The notes below the pieces were generated by a model. It did not search any database, was not told where the DNA came from, and saw only the letters and a list, made by a program, of their open reading frames with translations. From Mesorhizobium helmanticense (GTDB lineage: Bacteria > Pseudomonadota > Alphaproteobacteria > Rhizobiales > Rhizobiaceae): a stretch of 64,000 bases of DNA. The stretch spans positions 1-64,000 of the forward strand of contig NZ_PZJX01000058.1 of the NCBI RefSeq assembly GCF_003034915.1. The letters run 5' to 3'. The position numbers and the translations under genes are program-made. Shown here in pieces: positions 28,831 through 37,275 of this stretch; position 1 is the stretch's first letter, and each line of letters begins with the position of its first letter.

Positions 28831-28846
28831 TTAACAAACGGTTAAC
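28831..28846. promoter_or_regulatory. CtrA box upstream of rcdA
   Basis: TTAA-CAAACGG-TTAAC is an exact match to the CtrA consensus, 116-131 bases upstream of the chosen rcdA start. It continues TTAACGGCGCGG, the same bases that follow the second TTAA at 29007, suggesting a shared origin of the two sites. Confidence 0.7.
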
Positions 28847-28872
28847 GGCGCGGTGGGGGCAGAAGTTGGGAC

Positions 28873-28900
28873 AAAAAAAGAGCCGCGGATAAGGCGGCTC
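28873..28900 (-). terminator. Intrinsic terminator of the candidate small RNA
   Basis: GAGCCGC and GCGGCTC form a 7-bp stem with a 7-base loop, followed on the minus strand by TTTTTTT. No coding gene ends just before it; the nearest stop on this strand is 176 bases away at 29076. Confidence 0.88.
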
Positions 28901-28969
28901 TCAGGAGTTTAACAGGGAGGCGTCAAACAAAGTGGCTCCAACCACTCGGTAAGAATCCAGAATCACTGG
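28873..28969 (-). ncRNA. Candidate trans-acting small RNA under a CtrA-box promoter
   Basis: No ORF fits, but a full transcription unit does. A CtrA box (28996-29011) lies at -35 distance from a TACTAT -10 (28981-28976). The predicted start near 28969 opens with a hairpin CCAG-TGATT-CTGG (28957-28969). A second hairpin is AGTGG-TTGGAG-CCACT (28931-28946). A single-stranded part follows with GACGCCTCCCTG and AACTCCTGA, both able to pair with Shine-Dalgarno sequences. The intrinsic terminator GAGCCGC/GCGGCTC (28880-28900) with seven T ends it. About 97 nt long. The form fits alphaproteobacterial sRNAs with CCUCC loops, but I cannot assign a known family. Transcription is inferred. Confidence 0.6.
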
Positions 28970-28975
28970 ATGCAC

Positions 28976-29011
28976 ATAGTAAACGCCTGTAAAGCTTAAT
29001 GAACTCTTAAC
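28976..29011 (-). promoter_or_regulatory. CtrA box and -10 of the candidate small RNA
   Basis: TTAA-TGAACTC-TTAAC (28996-29011, plus reading) is an exact CtrA consensus. On the minus strand TACTAT (28981-28976) is centred about 24 bases away, as in CtrA-activated promoters where the box covers -35. Confidence 0.65.
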
Positions 29012-29075
29012 GGCGCGGATATTTTTTGACCGAGCGCCGTCCGCCTGTGCCGTAACAGCACAGGAGTTCTGCCTG

Positions 29076-29453
29076 TCAGGATCTCCACAGTGCCGGCAAG
29101 GCGATGAAAGCAAACAGCAGCATCCCCGCGTAGAAGGCCATCGACGACACTGCCACCAGCGGCTCGATCGCCGGGTTGCCGGCAAGCAGGACATAGAGGC
29201 CGACCAACAGGCCGATACCGCTGATGGCCGTCAGCCAGAAGTGAACGGTGGCCAGCTTCTTGTGCCCGATCGCCGGAAACAGATGGTAGAAAAACGCGAA
29301 CACCGCCGACATCAGCCACCCCGCCACCATCGTGTGGGCGTGGGTGGGCATCTGGTCATGGTTCTGGCTGATCGACATGTGCAGCCCCAATGCCATGCCG
29401 CACAGTGAATAGATGATGGCCAGTGTGAAGAAATTTCGTGCCGTCCCTTGCAT
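29076..29453 (-). CDS. Four-helix membrane protein resembling a heme-copper oxidase subunit I fragment
   Basis: The 125-residue protein starts at ATG 29453 (MQGTARNFFTLAIIYSLCGM) with GGGGGA upstream; the longer frame to 29483 has no support. Four hydrophobic helices lie near 10-30, 42-62, 70-93 and 100-122. The stretch MSISQNHDQMPTHAHTMVAGW is rich in His and resembles the heme-binding helix region of cbb3-type oxidase subunit I, as does AVFAFFYHLFPAI. It is far too short for a catalytic subunit (about 450 or more residues). It may be a small heme or copper-binding relative. No oxidase genes are adjacent. Confidence 0.75.
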   Translation of the reverse strand: MQGTARNFFTLAIIYSLCGMALGLHMSISQNHDQMPTHAHTMVAGWLMSAVFAFFYHLFPAIGHKKLATVHFWLTAISGIGLLVGLYVLLAGNPAIEPLVAVSSMAFYAGMLLFAFIALPALWRS

Positions 29454-29778
29454 AATATCCCCCGAATTGCCTTTTCCCGTCACGGGAATGGGTTCTAGTC
29501 ACAGGCGGTTGGCCCCGCCACCGGGTTCCCGGATTCGGCGCATTATCGTCGACAATGTTTCCAATTGATGCCGCCCCGGCGCCCACCCGATGTGTTGCAT
29601 GGCAAGACACCGCACGCTCGTGCATCGCTGAACGTTTCCACGCGGCAGGGCCGAAACAAACTCGCCTTCCACGCGACATCTTGCCGAAACAGGCGCCACG
29701 CTAAACGCCCGCTCCTCGCAGCGAGGCAACCCACGCCTCGTGTCATTCGCAATGATCAAAACGTCCAAGGAGGGAACC

Positions 29779-30330
29779 ATGGACTGGTACTCGATTGTCA
29801 AATTCCTGCACATTACCTCGGCGGTCCTTTGGGTTGGCGGCGGTTTCGTGCTGTTCCTCCTAGGCGTGCTCGCCGAGCGCGCCGGCAACATTGAGGAGAA
29901 GCTGCAGGCGATGCGCGCCAGCGGGCAGCTGGGCGGTCGGTTCTTCGCGCCGATGTCGATGCTGACCCTCATCTTCGGCCTCATCATGTGCGGCTTCTGG
30001 GTCGGCTTCTCCGAACTGTGGATCATTATCGGCCTTGTCGGTTACGCCACGACCTTCTCGATCGGCATGTTCATCTTCAAGCCGACCGGAGAGCGTATGG
30101 GCGCCATGATCGCCAAGGAGGGAGTGACGCCCGCCGTTCTCGCCATCGGCCAGCGCATGATGAGCGCGGCACGCTTCGACTATGCGGTGATGCTGGTGAT
30201 TGTCGCTGACATGGTGCTCAAGCCGACGGCGCATGACCTCGGCATCCTTGCCGGCATGGCACTGGTCGTGGTGTTGGGCGCCGGGCTGGCCTTTGGTGGC
30301 AGCCGCACGATGGTGCCGAGCGCTGCCTGA
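29779..30330 (+). CDS. DUF2269-like inner-membrane protein
   Basis: ATG 29779 follows AAGGAGGG, giving 183 residues that begin MDWYSIVKFLHITSAVLWVGGGF. Helices lie near 5-30, 52-72, 75-97, 130-150 and 155-175. The early pattern FLHI-x-SAVLWVGGG is typical of the DUF2269 and CopD-like families in which His on helix 1 may bind heme or metal. The function is unknown. The 295 bases before it show no gene; they likely hold its promoter and that of the divergent gene at 29453. Confidence 0.85.
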   Translation: MDWYSIVKFLHITSAVLWVGGGFVLFLLGVLAERAGNIEEKLQAMRASGQLGGRFFAPMSMLTLIFGLIMCGFWVGFSELWIIIGLVGYATTFSIGMFIFKPTGERMGAMIAKEGVTPAVLAIGQRMMSAARFDYAVMLVIVADMVLKPTAHDLGILAGMALVVVLGAGLAFGGSRTMVPSAA

Positions 30331-30373
30331 GTGCCGAAGCGAGGTGGCGCAACTGCCGCCCCTCGCCTATCGG

Positions 30374-31144
30374 TTACATCAGGCCGGCAACACTGTCCCA
30401 GAGCAACTTGACCGCCACCACCGCCACAGTCGCATAGGTGAACGGGTAAAACACTTCCGGCCGCATCCGCCGCACCAGCCAGGCGCCGGCGATGGTCGAG
30501 AGCGGCGCCAGCGGCATCAGCACCGCTGACGCCGTCAGATTTGCGGTGTCGAATTGGCCGAGCGCAAAATAGGGGATGAGCTTCAGGGCATTGGTGGCGG
30601 CGAACAGGATGGCGCTGGTGCCCGACAGCACTTTCGGGTCGAGCCGGATCGGCAGCGCGTAGATCTGGAAGGGCGGGCCGCCGACATGGGCGACGAAGCT
30701 GGTGAAGCCGGCGATCGTGCCCCAGAAGGCGGCGGCCACGCGATTGGGCTGCGCCGAATGCGCCGCACCGTGGCGGATCTGCACATAGATCCAGCGCAGC
30801 ACGAAGACGATTGCCACCGTTCCAACGATCAGCCTGACCATCTCTTCCGTGACGAACGCCGCCGTCAGCCAGCCAAGCCCGATGCCGGCGATGGCGCCCG
30901 GCATCATATCGATCAGCATCTTGCGGTCGTAGACGCCCCACCACGTCCACACCGAGACGATGTCCATCAGGCACAGGATGGGCAGCAGGATGGCCGCCGC
31001 CTGCACCGGCGGCATGGCGAGCGCCATCATCGGCACGCCGATGAGGCCGACGGCGCCGCCGAACCCACCCTTGGACAGGCCGGTCAGGATGACGGCCGGA
31101 ATTGCCGCGGCATAGAACCAGGGATCGAGAAGAAGACCGGACAT
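30374..31144 (-). CDS. TSUP-family sulfite/sulfonate exporter-like permease (TauE/SafE)
   Basis: The 256-residue integral membrane protein has about eight helices and two related halves. The family signature is ILTGLSKGGFGGAVGLIGVP in the first half and FTSFVAHVGGPPFQIYALP in the second. TSUP proteins move sulfite, sulfoacetate or other organosulfur anions; the substrate is not evident. It is convergent with the DUF2269-like gene. Confidence 0.9.
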   Translation of the reverse strand: MSGLLLDPWFYAAAIPAVILTGLSKGGFGGAVGLIGVPMMALAMPPVQAAAILLPILCLMDIVSVWTWWGVYDRKMLIDMMPGAIAGIGLGWLTAAFVTEEMVRLIVGTVAIVFVLRWIYVQIRHGAAHSAQPNRVAAAFWGTIAGFTSFVAHVGGPPFQIYALPIRLDPKVLSGTSAILFAATNALKLIPYFALGQFDTANLTASAVLMPLAPLSTIAGAWLVRRMRPEVFYPFTYATVAVVAVKLLWDSVAGLM

Positions 31145-31323
31145 GGGGAAAGCGGGCTGGAGGGATGGGTGGTGATCTCGAATAGACCAGAAGCTCCTGT
31201 CTCGCGATAGCCAATATCATCAACAGCCGATACCGGCGACCAACTGTCCGCAACTCGGCTCTACCGGATTTGCCGCAACCAGGCGGCACGTGCATAAATT
31301 CGAGACATGCATGAGGTTCTGTA

Positions 31324-31785
31324 ATGATCGAAATCAATGTTCGCCGCGCCGAACAATCCGATCTCCCGGCCATCGTTGCCATGCTTGCGGATGATCCGCT
31401 CGGCCGCGCCCGGGAGGATACGAGCGAGCCGCTTGCCAGGGCCTATTTCAATGCGTTCGCCGCGATCGACAAGGATCCCAATCAATTTCTCGCGGTCATG
31501 ACCGAGGGTGCGCGCATCATCGGTACGCTGCAGCTCACTTTCCTGGCCGGGATCTCATCGCAAGGCGCCCTGCGCGGCCAGATCGAAGCGGTCCGTGTCG
31601 CCGCCGACCGGCGCGGTACGGGGCTCGGGCAACGCTTGCTCGAATGGGCGGTCGCGGAGTGCGACAGGCGCGGCTGCCGGCTGGTCCAACTAACAACCAA
31701 CAAGAGCCGGTCCGATGCGCATCGTTTCTATGAGCGGCTAGGCTTCAAGGCCAGCCATGTCGGCTACAAGCTCGAGCTTAGATGA
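31324..31785 (+). CDS. GNAT-family N-acetyltransferase
   Basis: This is a 153-residue single GNAT domain. The acetyl-CoA-binding motif A is IEAVRVAADRRGTGLGQRLLEWAV (Q/R-x-x-G-x-G/A as RRGTGLG). Motif B is LVQLTTNKSRSDAHRFYERLGF, with YERLGF common to the RimI-like group. The substrate is unknown. It is monocistronic. Confidence 0.9.
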   Translation: MIEINVRRAEQSDLPAIVAMLADDPLGRAREDTSEPLARAYFNAFAAIDKDPNQFLAVMTEGARIIGTLQLTFLAGISSQGALRGQIEAVRVAADRRGTGLGQRLLEWAVAECDRRGCRLVQLTTNKSRSDAHRFYERLGFKASHVGYKLELR

Positions 31786-31860
31786 GCTGCCGATTGTGAC
31801 CGTAAACCAAGCCCATCGCGTTGATCCTGGCGAGCCTGTTCAAGGCGAGCACTTTGTTCT

Positions 31861-31976
31861 AATGCATGTCGCGCAAAAGCATGTCCTCGGGCTTGGCCCA
31901 TGGGTGCGCAGCGGTTTTGCAACAACAAGAGCTTAAGGCGCGTTGCATGAATCCGTTCTACGCGACGCGCTTTATG
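31861..31976. repeat. Dispersed palindromic repeat (family A), copy 5, with an insertion
   Basis: ATGCATGTCGCGCAAAAGC is followed by about 25 extra bases (TGTCCTCGGGCTTGG...) before TGCGCAGCGGTTTTGC. The second hairpin is complete: AAGGCGCGTTGCATGAATCC with CTACGCGACGCGCTTT. It lies just upstream of the thiE-like gene. Confidence 0.75.
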
Positions 31977-32029
31977 CCGCAATGCAACCATCTTCGCCCG
32001 GCATAGGCGAAAACCGGGATCGAAGACCG

Positions 32030-32677
32030 ATGAACGACGCAACGCCTCCAAATCGCTGCCGCATCGTGCTGATCGCGCCGCCCGGCGCATCGGCCGAGCG
32101 TATCGGCGCGGCATTCGAGGGCGGCGACGTCGCCTCGCTGATCCTGCCCGAAAACGGCATGGATGAGGCCTCCTTCCAGGCCTTCGCCGAGAAGATCGTG
32201 CCGGTGGCACAAGCGGCGGGCGCCGCCGTCGTCATTGCCGGCGACACCCGCATTGCCGGCCGCGTCCAGGCCGACGGCATCCATGTCGAGGTCGGCAAGG
32301 CCGAACTCGCCGAGACGATCGAACACTTCCAGGCCAAGATGATGGTCGGCTGCGGCGGCGCCAAGACCCGAGACGATGCGCTGGAGCTCGGTGAACTCAG
32401 GCCCGATTATATCTTCTTCGGCCGCTTCGGTTACGACAACAAGCCGGAGCCGCACCCGCGCAACCTGTCGCTGGGACAATGGTGGGCGGATGTGATCCAG
32501 ATCCCTTGCATCGTCATGGCCGGGTCGGACATCGCCTCTGTCGAGGCAGTGGCCGCCACCGGCGCCGAATTCGTCGCTCTGTCCAGCGCCGTCTTCGCCG
32601 ACGGCGTCGATCCGAAGGTGACGATCGCCAGGGCCAACGCGCTGCTCGACGAAACCGCGCCGCGTTTCGAGGACTGA
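32030..32677 (+). CDS. Thiamine phosphate synthase-like protein (ThiE/TenI)
   Basis: ATG 32030 (MNDATPPNRCRIVLIAPPGA) gives 215 residues. The TIM-barrel pattern includes VVIAGDTRIAGRVQADGIHV, ELRPDYIFFGRFG and IPCIVMAGSDIASVEAVAATGAEFVALSSAVF, which match ThiE/TenI proteins that join the pyrimidine and thiazole parts of thiamine. The usual K-D-D and diphosphate-binding residues are not fully clear, so a catalytically divergent TenI-like role is possible. No other thiamine genes are near. The following gene starts one base after its stop. Confidence 0.75.
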   Translation: MNDATPPNRCRIVLIAPPGASAERIGAAFEGGDVASLILPENGMDEASFQAFAEKIVPVAQAAGAAVVIAGDTRIAGRVQADGIHVEVGKAELAETIEHFQAKMMVGCGGAKTRDDALELGELRPDYIFFGRFGYDNKPEPHPRNLSLGQWWADVIQIPCIVMAGSDIASVEAVAATGAEFVALSSAVFADGVDPKVTIARANALLDETAPRFED

Positions 32678-32678
32678 C

Positions 32679-33713
32679 GTGCTGTCCCGGACAATCCTTT
32701 TCCATGCCTTCCTCGCGGCGCTCACGGTGCAGGCTGTCGCGGCTGAAAAGACCGTCCCATTGCCGCAACCCAAGCCGGACGCCGGCGCGCACGCGGACAA
32801 GCCGATCGACACGCCGTTGCCGCAGCCCGCCACCACGGCTCCGCTGCCGTCGGCCGACGCCATCAATCCCGAACGTTTCGGTGCCAAACCGTCGGACCCC
32901 GCCTACGGCGCCTTTCAGCGCGGCCTTTACAAGACGGCCTATAACCTGGCTTTGGTCCGCGCCAAGAACGGCGATTCGGCGGCGCAGACACTGGTGGCCG
33001 AGATACTGTCGCGCGGTCTCGGCGTGCCGCTCAACGCTGGGGAAGCGGCAAAATGGTACGCGCTTGCCGCCGAGCAGGGCATACCGGAATCGCAGTTCCA
33101 GTATGCGCTGATGCTGCTCGACGGCCGCTACGTCAAGAAGGATGAAAAGGAAGCCTATGCGCTGATGCAGTCGGCCGCCGAAGCCGGCAATCGCCTGGCG
33201 CAGTTCAACTTCGCGCAGTTGCTGGTCAAGCAGGATCCCGGCGACGCCGGCATCGCCAAGGCCGCGTCCTACTATGAGCGCGCCGCCGCGACCGGCCTTG
33301 CCGACGCGCAATATGCGATGGCGCAGATCTATGCCAACGGCGCCGGTGGCAAGCCGCGCGACGATGTCCAGGCGCGGGGCCTGCTGGCGCAGGCCGCGCG
33401 GCAGAACTACGACACGGCGCAGATCGATCTCGCCGCCTGGATGATCGAGGGACGTGGCGGACCGCGCGACCTTAAATCCGGCTTCGGCTGGATGAAGCAG
33501 GCCGCCGAGGGCGGCAATGTCGCCGCCCAGAACCGCCTCGCCAAACTCTATATGGAAGGCATCGGCACCGATCCGGATATGATCCTTGCCGGCGCCTGGT
33601 ACATCGTCGCCCGCCGCGCCGGGCTCATCGATCCGCGGATGGATGATTTTCTGCAAGGTTTGGACGACGACCAGACCAAGCAAATACTGCAGAAGGCGAA
33701 CCGTCTGCCGTAA
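32679..33713 (+). CDS. Secreted Sel1-repeat protein
   Basis: GTG start ([21 protein letters not shown] as signal peptide), 344 residues. After a Pro-rich segment (residues 25-65), Sel1-like TPR repeats run from about 70 to 310 with the pattern A-x-x-x-Y-x-x-A-A-x-x-G-x-x-x-A-Q-x-x-L-A ([63 protein letters not shown]). Such solenoids mediate protein contacts, and exported ones are common in rhizobia. It starts one base after the thiE-like gene, so they are translationally linked although I see no functional tie. Confidence 0.9.
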   Translation: MLSRTILFHAFLAALTVQAVAAEKTVPLPQPKPDAGAHADKPIDTPLPQPATTAPLPSADAINPERFGAKPSDPAYGAFQRGLYKTAYNLALVRAKNGDSAAQTLVAEILSRGLGVPLNAGEAAKWYALAAEQGIPESQFQYALMLLDGRYVKKDEKEAYALMQSAAEAGNRLAQFNFAQLLVKQDPGDAGIAKAASYYERAAATGLADAQYAMAQIYANGAGGKPRDDVQARGLLAQAARQNYDTAQIDLAAWMIEGRGGPRDLKSGFGWMKQAAEGGNVAAQNRLAKLYMEGIGTDPDMILAGAWYIVARRAGLIDPRMDDFLQGLDDDQTKQILQKANRLP

Positions 33714-33865
33714 CGCCGCGGATTGCCGCCGCGGTTCAGGCCTCTCTGCCCGCTCCCTCTCTGCCGCTCCCCTGCCTCTTCGTGCCTTGCCTCTTCGTGC
33801 GATTTGTGGTCTTGGGGGCGAAAATCGCCCATTCGGCGAACATCTCATTCCGGATCAAGATCATC

Positions 33866-34432
33866 ATGGCCAAGATCAATGGCAACGAAATCCGTCCCGG
33901 CTATGTCATCGAGCACGACGGCGGCCTGTGGGTGGCGGTCAGGACCAATACCGTCAAGCCCGGCAAGGGCGGCGCCTACAACCAGGTCGAGCTGAAGAAC
34001 CTCATCAACGGCACCAAGCTCAACGAGCGCTTCCGCTCGGCTGAGACCGTCGAGCAGATCCGGCTCGATCTGAAGGATTTCTCCTTCCTCTACGAGCAGG
34101 ACGGGGCGCTGGTGTTCATGGACACCGAAAGCTATGAGCAGCTCGAATTGCAGAAGGATTTCGTCGGCGACCGCGCCGCCTTCCTGCAGGACGGCATGAT
34201 GGTGACGGTCCAACTCTATGAGGAACGGCCGATCGGTATTTCGCTGCCCGACCAGGTGACGCTCACCATCACCGAAGCAGACCCGGTGGTGAAGGGCCAG
34301 ACGGCGGCCTCGTCCTACAAGCCGGCGATGCTGGAGAACGGCATCCGCGTGCTGGTGCCGCCCTTCATCGGCTCGGGCGAGCGCATCATCGTCGACACCA
34401 ACGAAATCACTTACGTGCGCCGCGCGGACTGA
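33866..34432 (+). CDS. efp: Translation elongation factor P
   Basis: EF-P relieves ribosome stalling at polyproline. ATG 33866 ([15 protein letters not shown]) gives 188 residues, the family norm; upstream codons in the frame are unsupported. The residue normally modified, Lys34, is present in [10 protein letters not shown]. Domains II and III are seen at [21 protein letters not shown] and [20 protein letters not shown]. Many proteins in this window (TolA, CpoB, Pro-rich linkers) contain polyproline runs that would need it. It stands alone. Confidence 0.97.
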   Translation: MAKINGNEIRPGYVIEHDGGLWVAVRTNTVKPGKGGAYNQVELKNLINGTKLNERFRSAETVEQIRLDLKDFSFLYEQDGALVFMDTESYEQLELQKDFVGDRAAFLQDGMMVTVQLYEERPIGISLPDQVTLTITEADPVVKGQTAASSYKPAMLENGIRVLVPPFIGSGERIIVDTNEITYVRRAD

Positions 34433-34439
34433 CGCCCAG

Positions 34440-34543
34440 TGCATGTCGTCCAAAAACGCGCAGCGGTTTTGGGATAACGACATGCATAAGACAAAGACTT
34501 AAAGTACGTCGCATAAATCAGGATAGCCGCGACGTGCTTTAGC
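34440..34543. repeat. Dispersed palindromic repeat (family A), copy 6, full length
   Basis: GTGCATGTCGTCCAAAAACGCGCAGCGGTTTTGGGATAACGACATGC is the first module. AAAGTACGTCGC ... GCGACGTGCTTT forms the second hairpin. Paired changes (GTACGTCGC/GCGACGTGC) keep much of the stem. It fills the gap between efp and suhB. Confidence 0.8.
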
Positions 34544-34558
34544 AGCAGGAAGAAGCAT

Positions 34559-35359
34559 ATGGCGCGTTCAGCACTTCTCAATGTCATGGTCCAGGCCGCG
34601 ATGAAGGCCGGCCGCTCGCTGTCGCGCGATTTCGGCGAAGTCCAGAACCTGCAGGTCTCGATGAAGGGGCCGGGCGACTATGTCAGCCAGGCCGACCGCA
34701 AGGCCGAGGAAATCCTGTTCACCGAACTGTCGAAGGCGCGGCCGGGCTATGCCTTCCTGATGGAGGAGCGCGGCGCGGTCGCGGGCGACGACGGCCAGCA
34801 CCGCTGGCTCGTCGATCCGCTCGACGGCACCACCAATTTCCTGCATGGCATTCCGCTCTTCGCCATCTCGATCGCACTGGAGCGCCAGGGCCAGATCGTC
34901 GCCGGCGTCGTCTACAATCCGGCGATGGACGAACTCTACACCGCCGAGCGCGGCGGCGGCGCCTTCATGAACGACCGCCGGCTGCGCGTTGCCGGCAGAA
35001 CGAAGCTCACCGATGCCGTGATCGGCTGCGGCATACCCCATCTCGGGCGCGGCCAGCACGGCAACTTCCTCGTCGAGTTGCGCAACGTAATGGCCGAGGT
35101 CTCGGGCGTGCGCCGCCTCGGCTCCGCCTCGCTAGATCTCGCCTATGTCGCCGCCGGCCGCATGGACGGATTCTGGGAAGTCGGCCTGTCGGCCTGGGAC
35201 ATCGCCGCTGGCCTGCTTTTGATCCGTGAAGCCGGTGGCTTCGTTTCCGACTTCGCCGGCGGACAGGAGATGCTGGAGGGTGGCTCGGTCGTCGCCGGCA
35301 ACGAGGTCATCCAGCGCGCGCTGCTGAAGACGGTGAAGAAGCCGGTGACGCCGCGCTGA
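34559..35359 (+). CDS. suhB: Inositol monophosphatase family protein SuhB
   Basis: The 266-residue protein has the Mg-dependent sugar phosphatase motifs: MEERGA (Glu), WLVDPLDGTTNFLHGIP (the DPLDGT metal site) near residue 84, and LSAWDIAAGLLLIREAGG near 215. SuhB also influences rRNA transcription in E. coli. I looked in the flanks for the alphaproteobacterial suhB RNA motif and saw none. Confidence 0.94.
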   Translation: MARSALLNVMVQAAMKAGRSLSRDFGEVQNLQVSMKGPGDYVSQADRKAEEILFTELSKARPGYAFLMEERGAVAGDDGQHRWLVDPLDGTTNFLHGIPLFAISIALERQGQIVAGVVYNPAMDELYTAERGGGAFMNDRRLRVAGRTKLTDAVIGCGIPHLGRGQHGNFLVELRNVMAEVSGVRRLGSASLDLAYVAAGRMDGFWEVGLSAWDIAAGLLLIREAGGFVSDFAGGQEMLEGGSVVAGNEVIQRALLKTVKKPVTPR

Positions 35360-35443
35360 CAATTTGGCGCAGTCGCAAAACCGCAACCGAAACTTGAAAT
35401 ACTGTCCGGTGTCCGCCCAGATAAGGGAGACGCAGGACCTTTC

Positions 35444-36136
35444 ATGACCAACACCGGCCCCGAAACCGAGATCGAAATCCCCTTTGTGGGACGCTGGCAC
35501 TATTCGCGCGCCGAGATGATCGCCGACGGCATCGTCCATGCGGTCGGCATCGTGCTGGCGATAGCGGCCGGTTCCGCGTTGCTGGCGCTGGCCGCCTTCC
35601 GTACCGGTCCTGGCGAATATATCGCCGCCGCATTTTATGTGGTCTCGCTGCTCACCGTGCTCTCGGTCTCGCTGGCCTATAATCTGTGGCCAATATCCTC
35701 ACCGGTGAAGTGGATACTGCGGCGCTTCGACCATGCCGCGATCTATCTTTTGATCGCCGCGACCTACACGCCCTTCCTGGCCCAGCTCGATGGCTCGCCA
35801 CTGACCGTCTCGATGATCGTCCTGGTCTGGGTTGCGGCAGTGATTGGCATCGCCATCAAGGTGTTTCTTCCCGGCCGCTTCGACCGGCTGGCGGTCGTCT
35901 TCTATCTCGCCATCGGCTGGAGCGGCATCGTCCTGGTCAAGCCGCTCGTTGAGACGCTGCCGGCGACATCGATCGTGCTGATCGTTGCCGGCGGCATCGT
36001 CTACTCCTGCGGCGTCATCTTTTTCGCCTGGAAGGGCCTACGCTACCACAACGCGCTGTGGCACGGCTTTGTCGTCACCGGGGCCGGCCTGCATCTGGCC
36101 GCCATGGTCGACTGCCTGGTCATTAACCGACTCTGA
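35444..36136 (+). CDS. Hemolysin III / PAQR-family membrane protein
   Basis: A 230-residue, seven-helix protein. Family residues are RAEMIADGIVHAVGIVLA (first His), LRRFDHAAIYLLIAATYTPF (helix 3 with His and the TPF turn) and HNALWHGFVVTGAGLHLAAM (the two C-terminal His), which form the zinc site of PAQR proteins. AGGGAG lies ahead of the start. Bacterial members have no settled function despite the hemolysin name. Confidence 0.93.
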   Translation: MTNTGPETEIEIPFVGRWHYSRAEMIADGIVHAVGIVLAIAAGSALLALAAFRTGPGEYIAAAFYVVSLLTVLSVSLAYNLWPISSPVKWILRRFDHAAIYLLIAATYTPFLAQLDGSPLTVSMIVLVWVAAVIGIAIKVFLPGRFDRLAVVFYLAIGWSGIVLVKPLVETLPATSIVLIVAGGIVYSCGVIFFAWKGLRYHNALWHGFVVTGAGLHLAAMVDCLVINRL

Positions 36137-36248
36137 TGTCGAGCTTGCAATCGGCGGCCAATATTGCCAAGCGCCATTCAATTTCGTCACAATTCCGTTT
36201 AGAGTCGCGCTCAACGTGATCGGCGGCGGCATCGGAAACGGGGCACGG

Positions 36249-37274
36249 ATGGCTTTTCTCAAATCCCTCGGCATAGGCAGGCGCTCCGACGTCCTGGTCT
36301 ACGACCCCCACAAATTGTCGAGCCCGCAGGTCTTTCTGCTCACCATGCTCATCTTCCTGGTGATCGTCGCCTTCATCGCCGCCATCCTGACCCGCCAGAT
36401 CTCGACCGCTTTCGTCACCAATCCCGGCCTCAATGGCCTGATCGTCGGCGTGCTTGTGGTCGGTATCCTGCTGGCCTTCGTGCAGGTCGGGCGGCTGTTT
36501 CGCGAAGTGCGCTGGGTCAACTCCTTCCGGGCCGGCTCCGAAACCACCGAACCGGTGCTGCTGGCGCCGATGAAGGCCATGCTCAGCCGCTCGTCGTCGA
36601 TGGCCTTTTCGACCAGTTCGATGCGCACCATGCTGGATTCGATCGCCACCCGCCTCGACGAAAGCCGCGACACCTCGCGCTACCTCGTCGGGCTGTTGGT
36701 GTTCCTTGGGCTGCTCGGCACCTTCTGGGGCCTGCTCAACACGATCGGCTCGATCCGCGAAACCATCGAGTCGCTCGATCCAGGCACCGGTGACGCCGCC
36801 GCCGTGCTGGATTCCCTGAAGCAGGGACTTTCCGCGCCGCTGGCCGGCATGGGCACCGCCTTCTCGTCCTCGCTGTTCGGCCTGTCCGGCTCCCTGGTGC
36901 TCGGCTTCCTCGACCTGCAGGCCGGTCGCGCCCAGACGCGCTTCTACACCGAGCTCGAGAACTGGTTGTCCTCGGTCACCGATCTGTCGTCGGATATCGT
37001 CGTTTCCGACCCGACCAAGGCTGAATCCTCCGACGAGATCCGCGTCCTGTCCGAGAAGCTGCGCAGCCTCCAGGAAAATGGTGGCAGCCCCAATCCGCGC
37101 GTTGCCACCGCCATGGCCAACCTTGCCGACGGCATTTCCGGCCTGGTCAAGAACATGCGCTCCGAGCAGCAGATCATGCGCGACTGGGTCGAGGCCCAGT
37201 CCGACGAGCAGAAGGCGATGCGCAACACGCTGGAGAAGATCGCCGACGCCCTGAAGAAGCCGGGAGTCCACTGA
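36249..37274 (+). CDS. MotA/TolQ/ExbB-like proton channel subunit
   Basis: ATG 36249 (MAFLKSLGIGRRSDVLVYD) gives 341 residues; a GTG at 36216 is possible and the frame further up overlaps the hemolysin-III gene. Helices lie near 28-48, 57-80, 140-165 (YLVGLLVFLGLLGTFWGLLN) and 200-225 (GMGTAFSSSLFGLSGSLVLGF). These match helices 3 and 4 of MotA/TolQ. The C-terminal 115 residues are cytoplasmic and coiled-coil-like (IRVLSEKLRSLQENG, EQQIMRDWVEAQSDEQKAM). It overlaps in operon with the MotB-like gene one base on. No flagellar genes are near. Confidence 0.88.
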   Translation: MAFLKSLGIGRRSDVLVYDPHKLSSPQVFLLTMLIFLVIVAFIAAILTRQISTAFVTNPGLNGLIVGVLVVGILLAFVQVGRLFREVRWVNSFRAGSETTEPVLLAPMKAMLSRSSSMAFSTSSMRTMLDSIATRLDESRDTSRYLVGLLVFLGLLGTFWGLLNTIGSIRETIESLDPGTGDAAAVLDSLKQGLSAPLAGMGTAFSSSLFGLSGSLVLGFLDLQAGRAQTRFYTELENWLSSVTDLSSDIVVSDPTKAESSDEIRVLSEKLRSLQENGGSPNPRVATAMANLADGISGLVKNMRSEQQIMRDWVEAQSDEQKAMRNTLEKIADALKKPGVH

Positions 37275-37275
37275 C

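Noticed and set aside
34433-35443. The alphaproteobacterial suhB RNA motif near suhB
   Set aside because: I looked on both flanks. The upstream gap is filled by a family A repeat, and the downstream gap has no terminator-ended hairpin.
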